Source: Bacteroidota bacterium (GTDB lineage Bacteria; Bacteroidota; Bacteroidia; Cytophagales; Cyclobacteriaceae). Taken from it: DNA of 64,000 bases. The translations under genes were made by a program, and so were the position numbers. A model generated the notes under the pieces. That model did no database searches and was not told the origin of the DNA. It saw only the letters and a program-made list of their open reading frames with translations. The stretch covers positions 434,001 to 498,000 of the forward strand of contig JAFDYT010000005.1 in assembly GCA_018266055.1 (NCBI GenBank). The letters are read 5' to 3'. Positions 43,493 through 52,182 of the stretch are shown piece by piece. The first letter of the stretch is position 1; every line of letters begins with the position of its first letter.

Positions 43493-45013
43493 CTACAGCG
43501 TAAGTTCTCCCCACCCTTTGCGATACGTGCGTTTCAAAAACTGATTGGCGGGTTCAAAGTTGGTGACTCTCATGTTCGCACCATCCCATTCGTGGGCGAT
43601 ATATCGTCCGGGATAGTTGAATCCTACCTGATCACCATACACCGGATCTTTGCGCGTAATCTTTTCGCGTAAACTGAACGTGCGCAGCAGCAGGTTGCCC
43701 ATCAGTACTGTTTCGGTTAGCGGACCAGCATATCCTACAAACGGCGACGACACATCCATCTTTCCGTAGCCGGCAATGCAGGCATCAACCCATTGCCACC
43801 AATGGCCGTCCATGTCGCCGGGCACGCGCGTATATTTTTTAGGTACGTTGATTTGTTTGTTGAGCGAAAGCGGCAAGAGAATCGGATTTCGTCCGCCCCA
43901 ACCGCAGGCGGCTTTTCCTTTTGTGCCGATAAACAGCGTGCTTCCTTCAAAGTCGTTGAGACCGGGCCAATCGCCGAGAATAGAATTCATGTTCGCAGCG
44001 CTTTCCAGTTCTTTCGGACGCTCTGGTGTGATGCCGCCGTCCATCCAAAACAGATCGAGGTCTTTACCATTCTTTTGTTTGAACTTAAACTTAATAGAAC
44101 TGGACACTGGCCCGCTCATCGGAAAATCCGCTTCCGAAAAAATTCCGTCGTACACAGTGCTTGCACTGCCGGAGACTTCCGTTGGATAGCCAAGGTCGAG
44201 GAGCTTGAAGGGAGGCCCCATGATATGACAGCCCATGTCGCCAAGTGCACCGGTTCCGAAGCGCCACCAACCACGCCAGTTGAACGGTACAAGATTATCG
44301 ATGTAATCTGTTGACTCGGCAGTGCCCAGCCACAAATCCCACTTCAGTTCTTTCGGTACCATCGGACGTTTGTCGGGCCAGGGAATTCCTTGCGGCCATA
44401 CCGGCCGGTCGGTCCAGCAATACACTTGCGTGATGTCGCCGAGCAGGCCGGCTTCAATCCATTCCCGTAAGGTAAACATGCCGTCGCACGAGGCGCCCTG
44501 ATCGCCCATCTGCGTGACGACTTTATATTTTTTTGCCGCCTCGGTGAGTATGCGCGCTTCCCAGATGTCGTGCGCTAATGGTTTCTGAAGGTAAAGGTGT
44601 TTCTTCATCTTCATGGCGCTGAGCCCTACGATGGCGTGGTTGTGATCGGGAATGGCTACCGATACCGCGTCGAAGTTGTTGCTCTCTTTGTCAAACATCT
44701 CGCGCCAGTCGTAATAAAACTTGGCGCTGGGAAATTGTTTCAACCGTGGGGCAGCCATGCGGTCATCCACATCGCAGAGTAAGGAAACCACTGCATTCTT
44801 TTTTGGCGCGGTAGCGTAGTGGTTGATGTCGTTCTCTCCCTCACCACCACAGCCGATAGCTGCAATGTAGAGTTTGTCGCTGGGCGGCACATGGCCAAGG
44901 CCACTTACCGTGAAACTGGGAATAATGGAAAACGCGGCGGCGCTGGAAGAAGCCAATTGAATGAACTTGCGCCGCGACAGCTTCGATGCTTTTGATTTTT
45001 TATTCTTTTGCAT
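43493..45013 (-). CDS. Tat-exported Gfo/Idh/MocA oxidoreductase
   Basis: A 506-residue protein with a Tat-type signal (SRRKFIQLASSSAAAFS). The NAD(P)-binding Rossmann part has YIAAIGCGGEGEND and DAVSVAIPDHNHAIVGL; the lysine motif YLQKPLAHDIWEAR and the C-terminal bacteroidetes-type domain (GALGDMGCHIMGPPFKLLDL) follow. Such enzymes oxidise or reduce sugars and their keto derivatives with a tightly bound cofactor, and the Tat signal suggests folding before export. It is the second gene after the DUF1080 gene (23-bp gap), and the pair probably handles a keto-sugar or glycoside. The helicase gene converges on it with only 8 bp between stops. Confidence 0.92.
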   Translation of the reverse strand: MQKNKKSKASKLSRRKFIQLASSSAAAFSIIPSFTVSGLGHVPPSDKLYIAAIGCGGEGENDINHYATAPKKNAVVSLLCDVDDRMAAPRLKQFPSAKFYYDWREMFDKESNNFDAVSVAIPDHNHAIVGLSAMKMKKHLYLQKPLAHDIWEARILTEAAKKYKVVTQMGDQGASCDGMFTLREWIEAGLLGDITQVYCWTDRPVWPQGIPWPDKRPMVPKELKWDLWLGTAESTDYIDNLVPFNWRGWWRFGTGALGDMGCHIMGPPFKLLDLGYPTEVSGSASTVYDGIFSEADFPMSGPVSSSIKFKFKQKNGKDLDLFWMDGGITPERPKELESAANMNSILGDWPGLNDFEGSTLFIGTKGKAACGWGGRNPILLPLSLNKQINVPKKYTRVPGDMDGHWWQWVDACIAGYGKMDVSSPFVGYAGPLTETVLMGNLLLRTFSLREKITRKDPVYGDQVGFNYPGRYIAHEWDGANMRVTNFEPANQFLKRTYRKGWGELTL

Positions 45014-45036
45014 GACTCAGGAAGTTTGGGATGTCA

Positions 45037-45765
45037 CTATCGTTTTGGATTTTTCTTCTGCTCCTGTTTTTTAGCAAGAGGTTTTACCGACACTTCTTTA
45101 TAGAAGACTACATCGTGCTCGCCATGATTTTGCATGCCGATGTAACCGAAGTCGGGACGGATGCCGGGATACGGCTCGAAATCAAACTTGCGCGGCGGCA
45201 CCGGATCGCCTTCCTTGTAGTCCGTTACTTTTACACCGTTCAGCATTACAATCGTTCTGTTCCCGTCAAGGGTAATTTCAAAAGTGTTCCACTCTGGGCC
45301 GGGCTTCCAGGCGATGGCTAGCGGTTTGGTAAAGGCGTAGAGCATACCGGTGGAGTGGTATTCATCTTCACCGGATGTTTCCGGATGGTTGTCGATCTGC
45401 ACTTCGTATCCATAAAACACAGGCATCCATGCTTCCTTCGGTTCGATGGGGATGCGGATAAAGAAGCCTGAGTTGCTGTTTTCTTTTTCCATGCGGAACA
45501 CAACCTTGATCGTACAGTTGCCGAATTTTTCTCCCGTCCAGTAAAGAAGTCCCATGCCGCCGTGTGTTTTGATGATTCCATCTTCGACAGTCATGAACCC
45601 GTCGCCCACGTGTTTCCAGCCGGTAAGATCCTTGCCGTTGAATAGCGGACGCCATGTTTTGGCGGTATCGGTAGGGTTGCGCTTTTCTTTTTTAGGTGGT
45701 GCGCCGGTGGTCAGCAGCGGAAGCGCAGCAAGCATCATCACGGCGAAGTAAAATCGGGTTTTCAT
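45037..45765 (-). CDS. DUF1080 (3-keto-disaccharide hydrolase-like) secreted protein
   Basis: A 242-residue exported protein (signal peptide ending LLTTGA). The DUF1080 jelly roll is clear: LFNGKDLTGWKHVGDGFMTV, then DGIIKTHGGMGLLYWTGEKF, NSGFFIRIP and GYIGMQNHGE near the C-terminus. Some members cleave 3-keto-glycosides after oxidation by a Gfo/Idh/MocA enzyme, which fits the neighbour 23 bp downstream. It is first in this minus-strand pair and shares a 126-bp gap with the divergent MFS gene, so the three may respond to the same sugar. Confidence 0.9.
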   Translation of the reverse strand: MKTRFYFAVMMLAALPLLTTGAPPKKEKRNPTDTAKTWRPLFNGKDLTGWKHVGDGFMTVEDGIIKTHGGMGLLYWTGEKFGNCTIKVVFRMEKENSNSGFFIRIPIEPKEAWMPVFYGYEVQIDNHPETSGEDEYHSTGMLYAFTKPLAIAWKPGPEWNTFEITLDGNRTIVMLNGVKVTDYKEGDPVPPRKFDFEPYPGIRPDFGYIGMQNHGEHDVVFYKEVSVKPLAKKQEQKKNPKR

Positions 45766-45891
45766 TTTGCGGTGTATTTATCGGGTAAAGAGATGTGGTT
45801 TAAATTCTTATGCTTAAGTTCGTAAACCAACTCACCGCGCCTAGCTGTGAGCGGTTTCTTACATAGTGAAAAGGTATTAAAACATTGCTGC

Positions 45892-47142
45892 ATGAAGAAG
45901 AATTATTATCTGATTGTTCTCATATTCATCATCTTTTTTGCGATCTCCTTTCTGACCAATATTCTCGGCGCCATTAATCCCAATGTAAGCGACAGCTTTT
46001 CCCTCAACGGCATGATGACCGGCATGCTTCCGTTCTCTTTTTTTATTGCGTACGCGCTCATGTCTATTCCGGCCGGCATGATTGTGCAGCGCTACGACGA
46101 AAAGAAGAGTTTAATTTTTGCGTGGGTCATTGCCTTCTGTGGTGCGTTGTTGTTTTCTGTTGCGCCTTCATTCCCGGTATTTCTTGTTTCACTTTTTATG
46201 ATCGGCTGTGGCATGGCGCTGCTACAGGTGATTCTCTATCCGTTGCTGCGTGTAGTAGGGGGCGAAGAACATTTTGCATTTAACTCCGTGCTGGCGCAGT
46301 TGGTGTTTGGCGCGGCGTCGTTTGTAAGTCCGTTTGTGTACTCCTTTCTGGTGACGCAGTTGGCATTACCTGAAGCTAAGGGTGTCTTCGTTTCAATGAT
46401 GGCAATGCTCACGCCGTTGTCAATGCCGTGGGTGTCGATCTACTGGGTTTTTACTTTTGTGAGTTTTGCCATGCTGGCGACAATCGTACTTTCAAAAATT
46501 CCAAAAGTGGTACGCAAAGACGACGAGATTGTGGGCGCATGGCAAACGCATGTGGATTTGTTCCGGCAGCGCACTGTCATTTTATTTTTCCTCGGCATCT
46601 TTAGTTATGTCGGCACGGAGCAAGGCATCGCCAACTGGATCTCAGAGTTTCTTCGCACTTATCACGGACTCAAACCGGAAGTCGAAGGCTCCGCTACGGT
46701 AGGTTTGTTTTGGGGAATGATGACGGTCGGTTGCATACTGGGCATGGCGCTGCTTCGCGTGATGGATAGTAAAATTGTATTGCGCCTGTTTACAGCGGTG
46801 GCCCTGGTGTTGCTGGCGCTGACCCTTTTCGGGAATGTATCGATGGCGTTGTTCGGATTTCCGGCGCTGGGCTTTTGCCTGTCGGTAATGTATGCGATAA
46901 TTTTTTCGCTGGCGCTCAACAGCGTTTCAAAATTTCACGGCTCCTTTGCTGGAATTCTTTGCACAGGCATTGCCGGCGGCGCTATTGTGTCGTTGCTGAT
47001 CGGCGAACTCAAAGACCGGATCGGATTACAATCCGGAATGCTGATTTTGTTTCTGCCGCTGCTTTACATTCTCAGCATCAGCTTCTGGGCGAAACCTTTG
47101 GTGACTAATGAAATTGCCGGCAAGAAGAAACCTGTAAACTAA
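45892..47142 (+). CDS. MFS sugar transporter, FucP/GluP-like
   Basis: A 416-residue inner-membrane protein of the FucP-like branch of the major facilitator family. ATG 45892 begins a positively charged start (MKKNYYLIVLIFIIFFAISF) followed by about 12 membrane segments; upstream in-frame codons are not transporter-like. Typical stretches are FFIAYALMSIPAGMIVQRYD (the loop after segment 2), LFFLGIFSYVGTEQGIANWI and FWGMMTVGCILGMALL. Members take up fucose, glucose, galactose or related sugars with protons. Its divergent neighbours are a keto-sugar hydrolase and an oxidoreductase, so it probably imports the released sugar. Its stop overlaps the convergent DUF1801 gene by 4 bp. Confidence 0.9.
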   Translation: MKKNYYLIVLIFIIFFAISFLTNILGAINPNVSDSFSLNGMMTGMLPFSFFIAYALMSIPAGMIVQRYDEKKSLIFAWVIAFCGALLFSVAPSFPVFLVSLFMIGCGMALLQVILYPLLRVVGGEEHFAFNSVLAQLVFGAASFVSPFVYSFLVTQLALPEAKGVFVSMMAMLTPLSMPWVSIYWVFTFVSFAMLATIVLSKIPKVVRKDDEIVGAWQTHVDLFRQRTVILFFLGIFSYVGTEQGIANWISEFLRTYHGLKPEVEGSATVGLFWGMMTVGCILGMALLRVMDSKIVLRLFTAVALVLLALTLFGNVSMALFGFPALGFCLSVMYAIIFSLALNSVSKFHGSFAGILCTGIAGGAIVSLLIGELKDRIGLQSGMLILFLPLLYILSISFWAKPLVTNEIAGKKKPVN

Positions 47143-47555
47143 CCGGGATAGTTTTTCTTCACGTTCTTAAACGACGCGCTGACTATCTTCTTCAACACGC
47201 CTTCATTCACATCCTTCAGGCTTTTAATATAGACGCATCCTTTTGATGCTTTGTGTTTGCCCAGTTTTTGGAGCAACTCTTCCTTCTTATCGAAATTGGT
47301 CAGGTACAACACCAGCGCCGTTTTGCGGGGCGAGAAACAGGCGAGTGGCATATCGCCTTCGTGGCCGCTTTCGTATTTATAATGATGTGTGCCAAACCCG
47401 ATGATACTTGGTCCCCACAGCTTTGCGTCAAGGCCGGTAACTTCTTCGAAAATTTTAACAAGAGCATGAGCGTCGTCACGTTTTGTTTCGCTTTCGAGCG
47501 TTGCAATAAAATCATCTACACTTTTTGTAGTAGCTTGGGTTTTGTTTTTTGCCAT
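47139..47555 (-). CDS. DUF1801 protein
   Basis: A 138-residue cytoplasmic protein of the DUF1801 (YdhG-like) family. ATG 47555 gives the usual lysine-rich start, followed by SVDDFIATLESETKRDDAHA. The core blocks are LWGPSIIGFGTHHYKYESG, FSPRKTALVLYL and KGCVYIKSLKDVNEGVLKKI. The fold is related to the iron-binding YdhG/YjdI-like group, but the role is unknown. Its start codon region overlaps the proposed start of the divergent OmpA-family gene, so one of the two starts may lie further in. Confidence 0.88.
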   Translation of the reverse strand: MAKNKTQATTKSVDDFIATLESETKRDDAHALVKIFEEVTGLDAKLWGPSIIGFGTHHYKYESGHEGDMPLACFSPRKTALVLYLTNFDKKEELLQKLGKHKASKGCVYIKSLKDVNEGVLKKIVSASFKNVKKNYPG

Positions 47556-48858
47556 GACCGAATGGGTTATATACAAAGATAAGCGCGGCGTTAACCGATC
47601 CAATATCGGCGAGAGCGGTTTGTCTAAAAGTTTCGGAAGCTTTCTTTGCTACAGCTTTGCGTTGTTACTGTGCGCAACAAGTGCCTTCGGTCAGAATACG
47701 CTCAACGCGCGGTTGTTTTATGTGAAGCCCGTGTTGTACCACAGCAAATCGAAAGCGACCCGGCTTAATTTGTCGAGGTACGATGTCGTCGTTGCTCTGC
47801 CTGAAGATCATCGCGCGGATTTTTATGGCGAACTGGTTTACAAAAACACAAAGGTGCATGCGCTCGATGAATTCTTTCGCTCGCCTACGATGAATGAAAT
47901 TCAAAGCAAGATTGAGGAGGACTTGAAAAAATTTAATGTCGGCAAAGCCCGCAATGTTCATCATGACAAAATTGGCATTGCCACTGCCGTGGAAGTGTTC
48001 TACCCGAAAGTAAGCGGCTTCCTTAACGGGAAGTCGTTTGCCAAAGTCCGTCTCGCTTTGATCGCTACCCTCAACGACTCGCTGCTCATCAAAAACACGT
48101 ACGAATCATTTTACATCACCAACGGTGTAGATCACGAGTTTGAAGGAGACCTAGACATGACGGTGGAAGACGGCACAAACGTTACCATCGGCATGGCCTT
48201 ACGGCAAACGCTGGATCAGTTTTACAACGACTTGAATTTCGCGCTGACGCGAAAGAACAAAATGATTGTAACCGGAATAATCACGAGCGCCAAAACAAAA
48301 CAAGGTGTGGCCGCACAGGTTGTATTCACTTCCGATTCCTCGTACACAGCTACTACTGCTGCCGATGGCAAATTCCGAATCGTGATTGCTGCCGCTCGTC
48401 CGCACTCAGCGCAGATCACGGCCTCCGGGTTTGTTAATTTTTCTTCGACCTTCACTGGCGGAGCCACACTCAAGGTGATTAAAAAAGATTTTCAGCTTCA
48501 GCCAATCGAGATCGGTGCCCTGGTAAAACTTGACAACGTTTTGTTTTACATGGGCACCACCGACTTGCTGCAGGAATCGTACGCCGAGCTGAATGGTGTG
48601 GTCGCTTTTCTGAAGAAGAATGCAAAGGTACGCATCGAACTTCGCGGGCATACTGACAACCAGGGCGACGCAAACAAAGACGTGATTCTTTCGCAGCAGC
48701 GGGTAGACAGAATCAAAGCGTATCTAGTATCAAAGGGAATTAACACGCGGCGCATCACCGGCAAAGGATTTGGTGGCGCTCAACCTATTTCCAGCAACGC
48801 TACCGAAGAAGGACGCAAACTCAACCGACGCGTAGAGTTTGTGATTCTTAAAAATTAA
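47554..48858 (+). CDS. OmpA-family outer-membrane protein with CarboxypepD_reg-like insert
   Basis: Up to 434 residues. The signal peptide core (FLCYSFALLLCATSAFGQN) begins about 25 residues after ATG 47554. A TTG at 47620 would give a more usual signal peptide and avoid overlap with the divergent gene's start, so the true start is uncertain. The middle (about 245-320) resembles a CarboxypepD_reg-like domain (GVAAQVVFTSDSSYTATTAA). The last ~120 residues are an OmpA-like peptidoglycan-binding domain (IELRGHTDNQGDANKDVILS, QQRVDRIKAYLVSKGI, GRKLNRRVEFVI). It should tie the outer membrane to the cell wall. Confidence 0.85.
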   Translation: MTEWVIYKDKRGVNRSNIGESGLSKSFGSFLCYSFALLLCATSAFGQNTLNARLFYVKPVLYHSKSKATRLNLSRYDVVVALPEDHRADFYGELVYKNTKVHALDEFFRSPTMNEIQSKIEEDLKKFNVGKARNVHHDKIGIATAVEVFYPKVSGFLNGKSFAKVRLALIATLNDSLLIKNTYESFYITNGVDHEFEGDLDMTVEDGTNVTIGMALRQTLDQFYNDLNFALTRKNKMIVTGIITSAKTKQGVAAQVVFTSDSSYTATTAADGKFRIVIAAARPHSAQITASGFVNFSSTFTGGATLKVIKKDFQLQPIEIGALVKLDNVLFYMGTTDLLQESYAELNGVVAFLKKNAKVRIELRGHTDNQGDANKDVILSQQRVDRIKAYLVSKGINTRRITGKGFGGAQPISSNATEEGRKLNRRVEFVILKN

Positions 48859-48870
48859 ATCTCCAAACTG

Positions 48871-49515
48871 TTATTTATTAAAGAGTTTCAGTCGGCATCC
48901 AGCGGTAAAATCCAGCCGTGAAACGGGCGCACCGATCATGTTCCATGAGTTTACGCCAACGAAAAACCCCGAACTGTGCACTACTTCCACCGTGGTGATG
49001 GAGGAAAAATGCTGATAGGAATAGTCTTTGAAATACACAGGATGCAGAAACACGTTCTTGGCACGCACCAGGAAAGATGAAGTGAGGATTCGATCATACC
49101 TCAGGTAGGTGCCGGGTTCGAGAAAATAGGTTTTGCCGGTATAGTCTTCGCCAAAGATCAAGGAAATCGTATAGCCTGCTGACAAAATATTCTTGTCATT
49201 GGAGATCACATTGTAGCCGGTAGAGACTTGCACAAGGTTGGAATAATTGTGATGAAGCATCTTTCCAAGGCCGACAATGTCTGTAATGGCCGGAGAAGAC
49301 AATTCAAAACTCCGTCCCCCTTTGCCGGCTTCGTACACGTTAGCCGAAACACCAGCGCCAAGTGTATTGCTATAACTCTGACCATTTAGGGTAGTGCTCG
49401 ATTTCTGCGCAAGGATGGTAAAATTCTTTTCGTAGAAGTTGTCGAAACCCTGGGCGTGTATGGCTTCTGAGGCAACGCTGGAAACTAAAAAGGCTAGAAT
49501 GATCTTTAATTTCAT
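48871..49515 (-). CDS. Secreted beta-barrel-like protein of unknown function
   Basis: A 214-residue exported protein (signal peptide MKLKIILAFLVSSVASEAIH). The mature part alternates polar and hydrophobic residues in about eight strands (FLEPGTYLRYDRILTSSFLV; FFVGVNSWNMIGAPVSRLDF) and ends in LDFTAGCRLKLF, consistent with a small outer-membrane barrel. I do not recognise a family. It has a Bacteroidota-type promoter just upstream and converges with the OmpA-family gene, 12 bp between stops. Confidence 0.78.
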   Translation of the reverse strand: MKLKIILAFLVSSVASEAIHAQGFDNFYEKNFTILAQKSSTTLNGQSYSNTLGAGVSANVYEAGKGGRSFELSSPAITDIVGLGKMLHHNYSNLVQVSTGYNVISNDKNILSAGYTISLIFGEDYTGKTYFLEPGTYLRYDRILTSSFLVRAKNVFLHPVYFKDYSYQHFSSITTVEVVHSSGFFVGVNSWNMIGAPVSRLDFTAGCRLKLFNK

Positions 49516-49530
49516 AGTGTATTTTTTCTA

Positions 49531-49561
49531 CAAAACTAAAGCTGGTCTTACGGGGGGTAAA
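49531..49561 (-). promoter_or_regulatory. Bacteroidota-type promoter for the gene at 49515
   Basis: On the minus strand TAGTTTTG (plus 49531-49538) matches TAnnTTTG. Nineteen bases upstream is TTTA (plus 49558-49561), one mismatch from the -33 TTTG. The predicted start lies about 10-15 nt before ATG 49515. Confidence 0.5.
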
Positions 49562-49614
49562 TCCCGTCGACCGCGGATTTTGCATCCGTACTTTAAGGTA
49601 TTTTGCAGTGTACG

Positions 49615-50187
49615 CTAGCTGATCTCCAGATCGTAGATATCCAGCAAACCCGACACAGCCTGAAGCGAGAACTTCGCTTTCTTAATTTTATTAATAGTAG
49701 GATCGATCGAGTAATTGAACGACATGCGCAGGTCGGCTTTTTCTAAAATGGTATTGTCAAATGTAGCGCGCAGCAAGTCGCAGTTAAAAATAATGGCGCC
49801 GGTAAGATCGCTTTGCGTGAAATCGACTTCGTGCAGTTTGCTGTTTTTAAAAGGCGCTTTCTTCAGGCTGGTTTTGAAAAACGACGAATGGTCGAGTGTG
49901 CAGTTGTCGAACGATACGGAGAATGTAAACGGATTGCACTGGTCGAAACGCAGGCCAAGCATCTTGCAGTCGGTGAAGCGAGCGTCGCGAAAGGCTGTCT
50001 TGGTGATGTTGGCCATCGATAAGTTGCAGCCAATGAAGGTACACTCAAAGAACTTGAATTCGGAAAGATTGGCTTCGGCAAAATTGCAATAGCGGAAGGT
50101 GCAGCTTTCATACTCGCCGCGGGGTAATGCTGACTTTACAAAGTCGGTCTTTTCAAATGTCTTCTCGGCCTGGTAGATGAGTTCCAT
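49615..50187 (-). CDS. Pentapeptide-repeat protein, Qnr-like architecture
   Basis: A 190-residue protein with two blocks of pentapeptide repeats, [A/C/S]-[D/N/T]-[L/F]-x-x. Examples are CTFRYCNFAEANLSEFKFFE in the first block and FTQSDLTGAIIFNCDLLRAT in the second. The start MELIYQAEKTFEKTDF and the layout resemble the QnrB/AlbG-like group that mimics DNA and protects gyrase, though many such proteins have no drug-resistance role. It follows the phospholipase-D gene by 11 bp and is probably co-transcribed with it. Confidence 0.88.
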   Translation of the reverse strand: MELIYQAEKTFEKTDFVKSALPRGEYESCTFRYCNFAEANLSEFKFFECTFIGCNLSMANITKTAFRDARFTDCKMLGLRFDQCNPFTFSVSFDNCTLDHSSFFKTSLKKAPFKNSKLHEVDFTQSDLTGAIIFNCDLLRATFDNTILEKADLRMSFNYSIDPTINKIKKAKFSLQAVSGLLDIYDLEIS

Positions 50188-50198
50188 TTCGGTGATGA

Positions 50199-51737
50199 TT
50201 AAAGAATGTTTTTGGGAACCACGCGCTTGGTCGCGGTTTTAAGCCGTTTTTTGAGCCCCGCTTCCTTGTCGGGATTAAACTGCCGTGTCGTCTCCCACGA
50301 ATTTTCCGGAAGGAGTTCTACTTCCATTCCTTTGGCGACACCTGCCGCGATTTTCTTTGAATGAATGACGGTGAAACATTCGGTGTTGAGGTTGGCGCTG
50401 CGCGGGTCGAGGTTAAATGTGCCGATCACCGTAATCTTTCCGTCGATCACCATCGACTTGGCGTGAAGGCCGAAGATGGGAGTAAAGTTCATTTCTTTTT
50501 GCAGTTCGCCGGTCATCAGAGTAAAGCGTTCTTTAGCGTCGGGCCGATATTCAAAAATGCGTACTCCTGTTTCCAACAGCTTTGCGCGATCGCGCTGATA
50601 GCCGCTAAATGCTTCGAGGTTGTCGGTAGAGGAAAGGCTGTTGGTCAATATTTTGATTTCCACCCCACGCGATGTCGCTTCCTTAAACAACGCCCGGCCT
50701 TTGTCGGTGGTGATCAGGTATGGCGACTGTATAAGCACCGAATGTTTGGCGTGCCGGATCAACTGCATCAGCGAGTCGGTAGTGACACCGCCACCGGTAA
50801 GGCTTTCGCTTTTGTTTTTGCCGGGATGGTCAGACACAAACGCAACCGAATCTATCCACGCGAGGTCGCCGCTTTCCTGAATTGCTGCGAAGGTGTGAGG
50901 CAACCGCTCAATGCGTGTGCGCACCTGCGGCCAGAAGTTTTCAGGATTGCAGGCATACTGATGAAGACGTTCGTAGGTGTCGTTCTTGATGGAGTCGACC
51001 ACGGTGTGATCGACGATCGAAGTGACTGGCACGCTGAGCGGATCGTTCCAGAATTCCTCGAACGACTTTTGTATGGCGGGCACAACCTTACCGAGCAGAA
51101 ATACATCGCGGTCGCGGAAATTGTACTCGTGGTCGAAGTCATAATATTCGTCGGCCATGTTGCGGCCGCCGCTGATGGCGACTTTGCTGTCCACAATAAA
51201 CGTCTTGTTGTGCATGCGTTGGTTGGCGCTGTGAAAGTCGGTGGCGAACTTCTTTACCTTTTGCAAAATGTTTTTGCCGAGGTTTACGCCGGGGTTGTAG
51301 ATTTTGATGGAGATGTTTTTGTGTGCGTCGAGGGCGAGCACGTCTTTGGCGTCGGCTTCCACCATGATGTCGTCTACCAGCACGCGTACCTGCACACCGC
51401 GGTCGGCGGCGCGTACGAGATAATCGCAGGCAATGAGGCCCACATTGTCGGTAGAGAAAATAAAATACTGTACGTCGATGGTCTTTTCGGCGTATTCGCT
51501 GAGCCACGCGCGGCCTACGAGCGACGTGCCGCCGTCTTCAAGCACATACACGCCGGTTTTGTTCGTCATGCTGTCGGCGAGTGGCGCCAGCGACTGCCAC
51601 AAGTGAATCGAATCGTTTCGGTGAATGCGTGCGCAGAAATCAACAGTTGATGTTTCAGCGGGTTTGGACGAACAGCCACTCATCCCGACAAGGAGAATAC
51701 CAACGACCATGCGAGACCAACCGGGCAATATTTTCAT
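50199..51737 (-). CDS. Phospholipase D-family lipoprotein (cardiolipin-synthase-like)
   Basis: A 512-residue protein with a lipobox (VGMSGCSSKP, Cys about residue 22), so it is membrane-anchored outside the cytoplasm. Two HKD motifs are complete: His176 in MHNKTFIVDSKVAISGGRN and His425 in LHAKSMVIDGKITVIGTFNL. Each domain has the FSTDNVGLIACDYLVRAADR / SPYLITTDKGRALFKEATSR type of preceding helix. Such enzymes move or hydrolyse phosphatidyl groups; lipoprotein forms of this length resemble YmdC/ClsC. The short gap to the pentapeptide gene suggests one transcript. Confidence 0.9.
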   Translation of the reverse strand: MKILPGWSRMVVGILLVGMSGCSSKPAETSTVDFCARIHRNDSIHLWQSLAPLADSMTNKTGVYVLEDGGTSLVGRAWLSEYAEKTIDVQYFIFSTDNVGLIACDYLVRAADRGVQVRVLVDDIMVEADAKDVLALDAHKNISIKIYNPGVNLGKNILQKVKKFATDFHSANQRMHNKTFIVDSKVAISGGRNMADEYYDFDHEYNFRDRDVFLLGKVVPAIQKSFEEFWNDPLSVPVTSIVDHTVVDSIKNDTYERLHQYACNPENFWPQVRTRIERLPHTFAAIQESGDLAWIDSVAFVSDHPGKNKSESLTGGGVTTDSLMQLIRHAKHSVLIQSPYLITTDKGRALFKEATSRGVEIKILTNSLSSTDNLEAFSGYQRDRAKLLETGVRIFEYRPDAKERFTLMTGELQKEMNFTPIFGLHAKSMVIDGKITVIGTFNLDPRSANLNTECFTVIHSKKIAAGVAKGMEVELLPENSWETTRQFNPDKEAGLKKRLKTATKRVVPKNIL

Positions 51738-51784
51738 GCTACGAATTTAGAAATGCCAAATTACCAATTTGTGGGGAAGAATAC

Positions 51785-52088
51785 AGGATGCGGAATATAG
51801 TATAAAGTAGAAAGCATAAAGTTTAAAGTGAAATAGAATATTGTATAAAGTAGAAAGCGCAAAGTATATAGAATGAAATTCATTCAGTCATTCAGTCATT
51901 CAATATTCAATCATTCAATCATTGATTCTAATCCCGTAGGGATTAAAGCTTTGTAGAAACAATAAGGATGAAACAAACCGACCCCGTAGGGGTCGAACAA
52001 TAGTCGCCTTAGCCAGAACTAAGGAGAATTAATCATGCATTAATTCAAAAATTCATGTTTGTACATCCTACTCTCTTTTATTGACAAA
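51785..52088. repeat. Intergenic repeat patch with CCCGTAGGG palindromes
   Basis: This stretch has no gene except a possible 30-codon frame behind it. It holds two copies of GTATAAAGTAGAAAGC (about 51798 and 51842). A run of CATTCAGT/CATTCAAT octamers lies at about 51885-51925. Two perfect inverted repeats share a CCCGTAGGG core: 51929-51945 (TAATCCC-GTA-GGGATTA) and 51980-51994 (GACCCC-GTA-GGGGTC). TTTGTAGAAAC lies between them. I recall similar CCCGTAGGG elements scattered between genes in Bacteroidota. The patch marks the left edge of the AT-rich accessory stretch. Confidence 0.65.
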
Positions 52089-52181
52089 ATGTGTTTTAGA
52101 AAGTTATTTTGGAATCAGGAAGAAATAGAACAACTTACCAGTAAACAGGAACGATTAAAGTTATCGCTAATCTCAATATAA
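52089..52181 (+). CDS. Possible 30-residue peptide upstream of the YcxB-like gene
   Basis: An ATG at 52089 opens a 30-codon frame (MCFRKLFWNQEEIEQLTSKQ, continuing ERLKLSLISI) that ends 1 bp before the next ATG. The sequence would form one amphipathic helix. It may be a leader peptide, a remnant of a larger gene or chance; the tight spacing is the only support. Confidence 0.25.
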   Translation: MCFRKLFWNQEEIEQLTSKQERLKLSLISI

Positions 52182-52182
52182 T

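Noticed and set aside
50361-51650. 430-codon plus-strand frame opposite the phospholipase-D gene
   Set aside because: The minus strand has both intact HKD motifs; the plus frame is a codon-bias mirror without domain sense.
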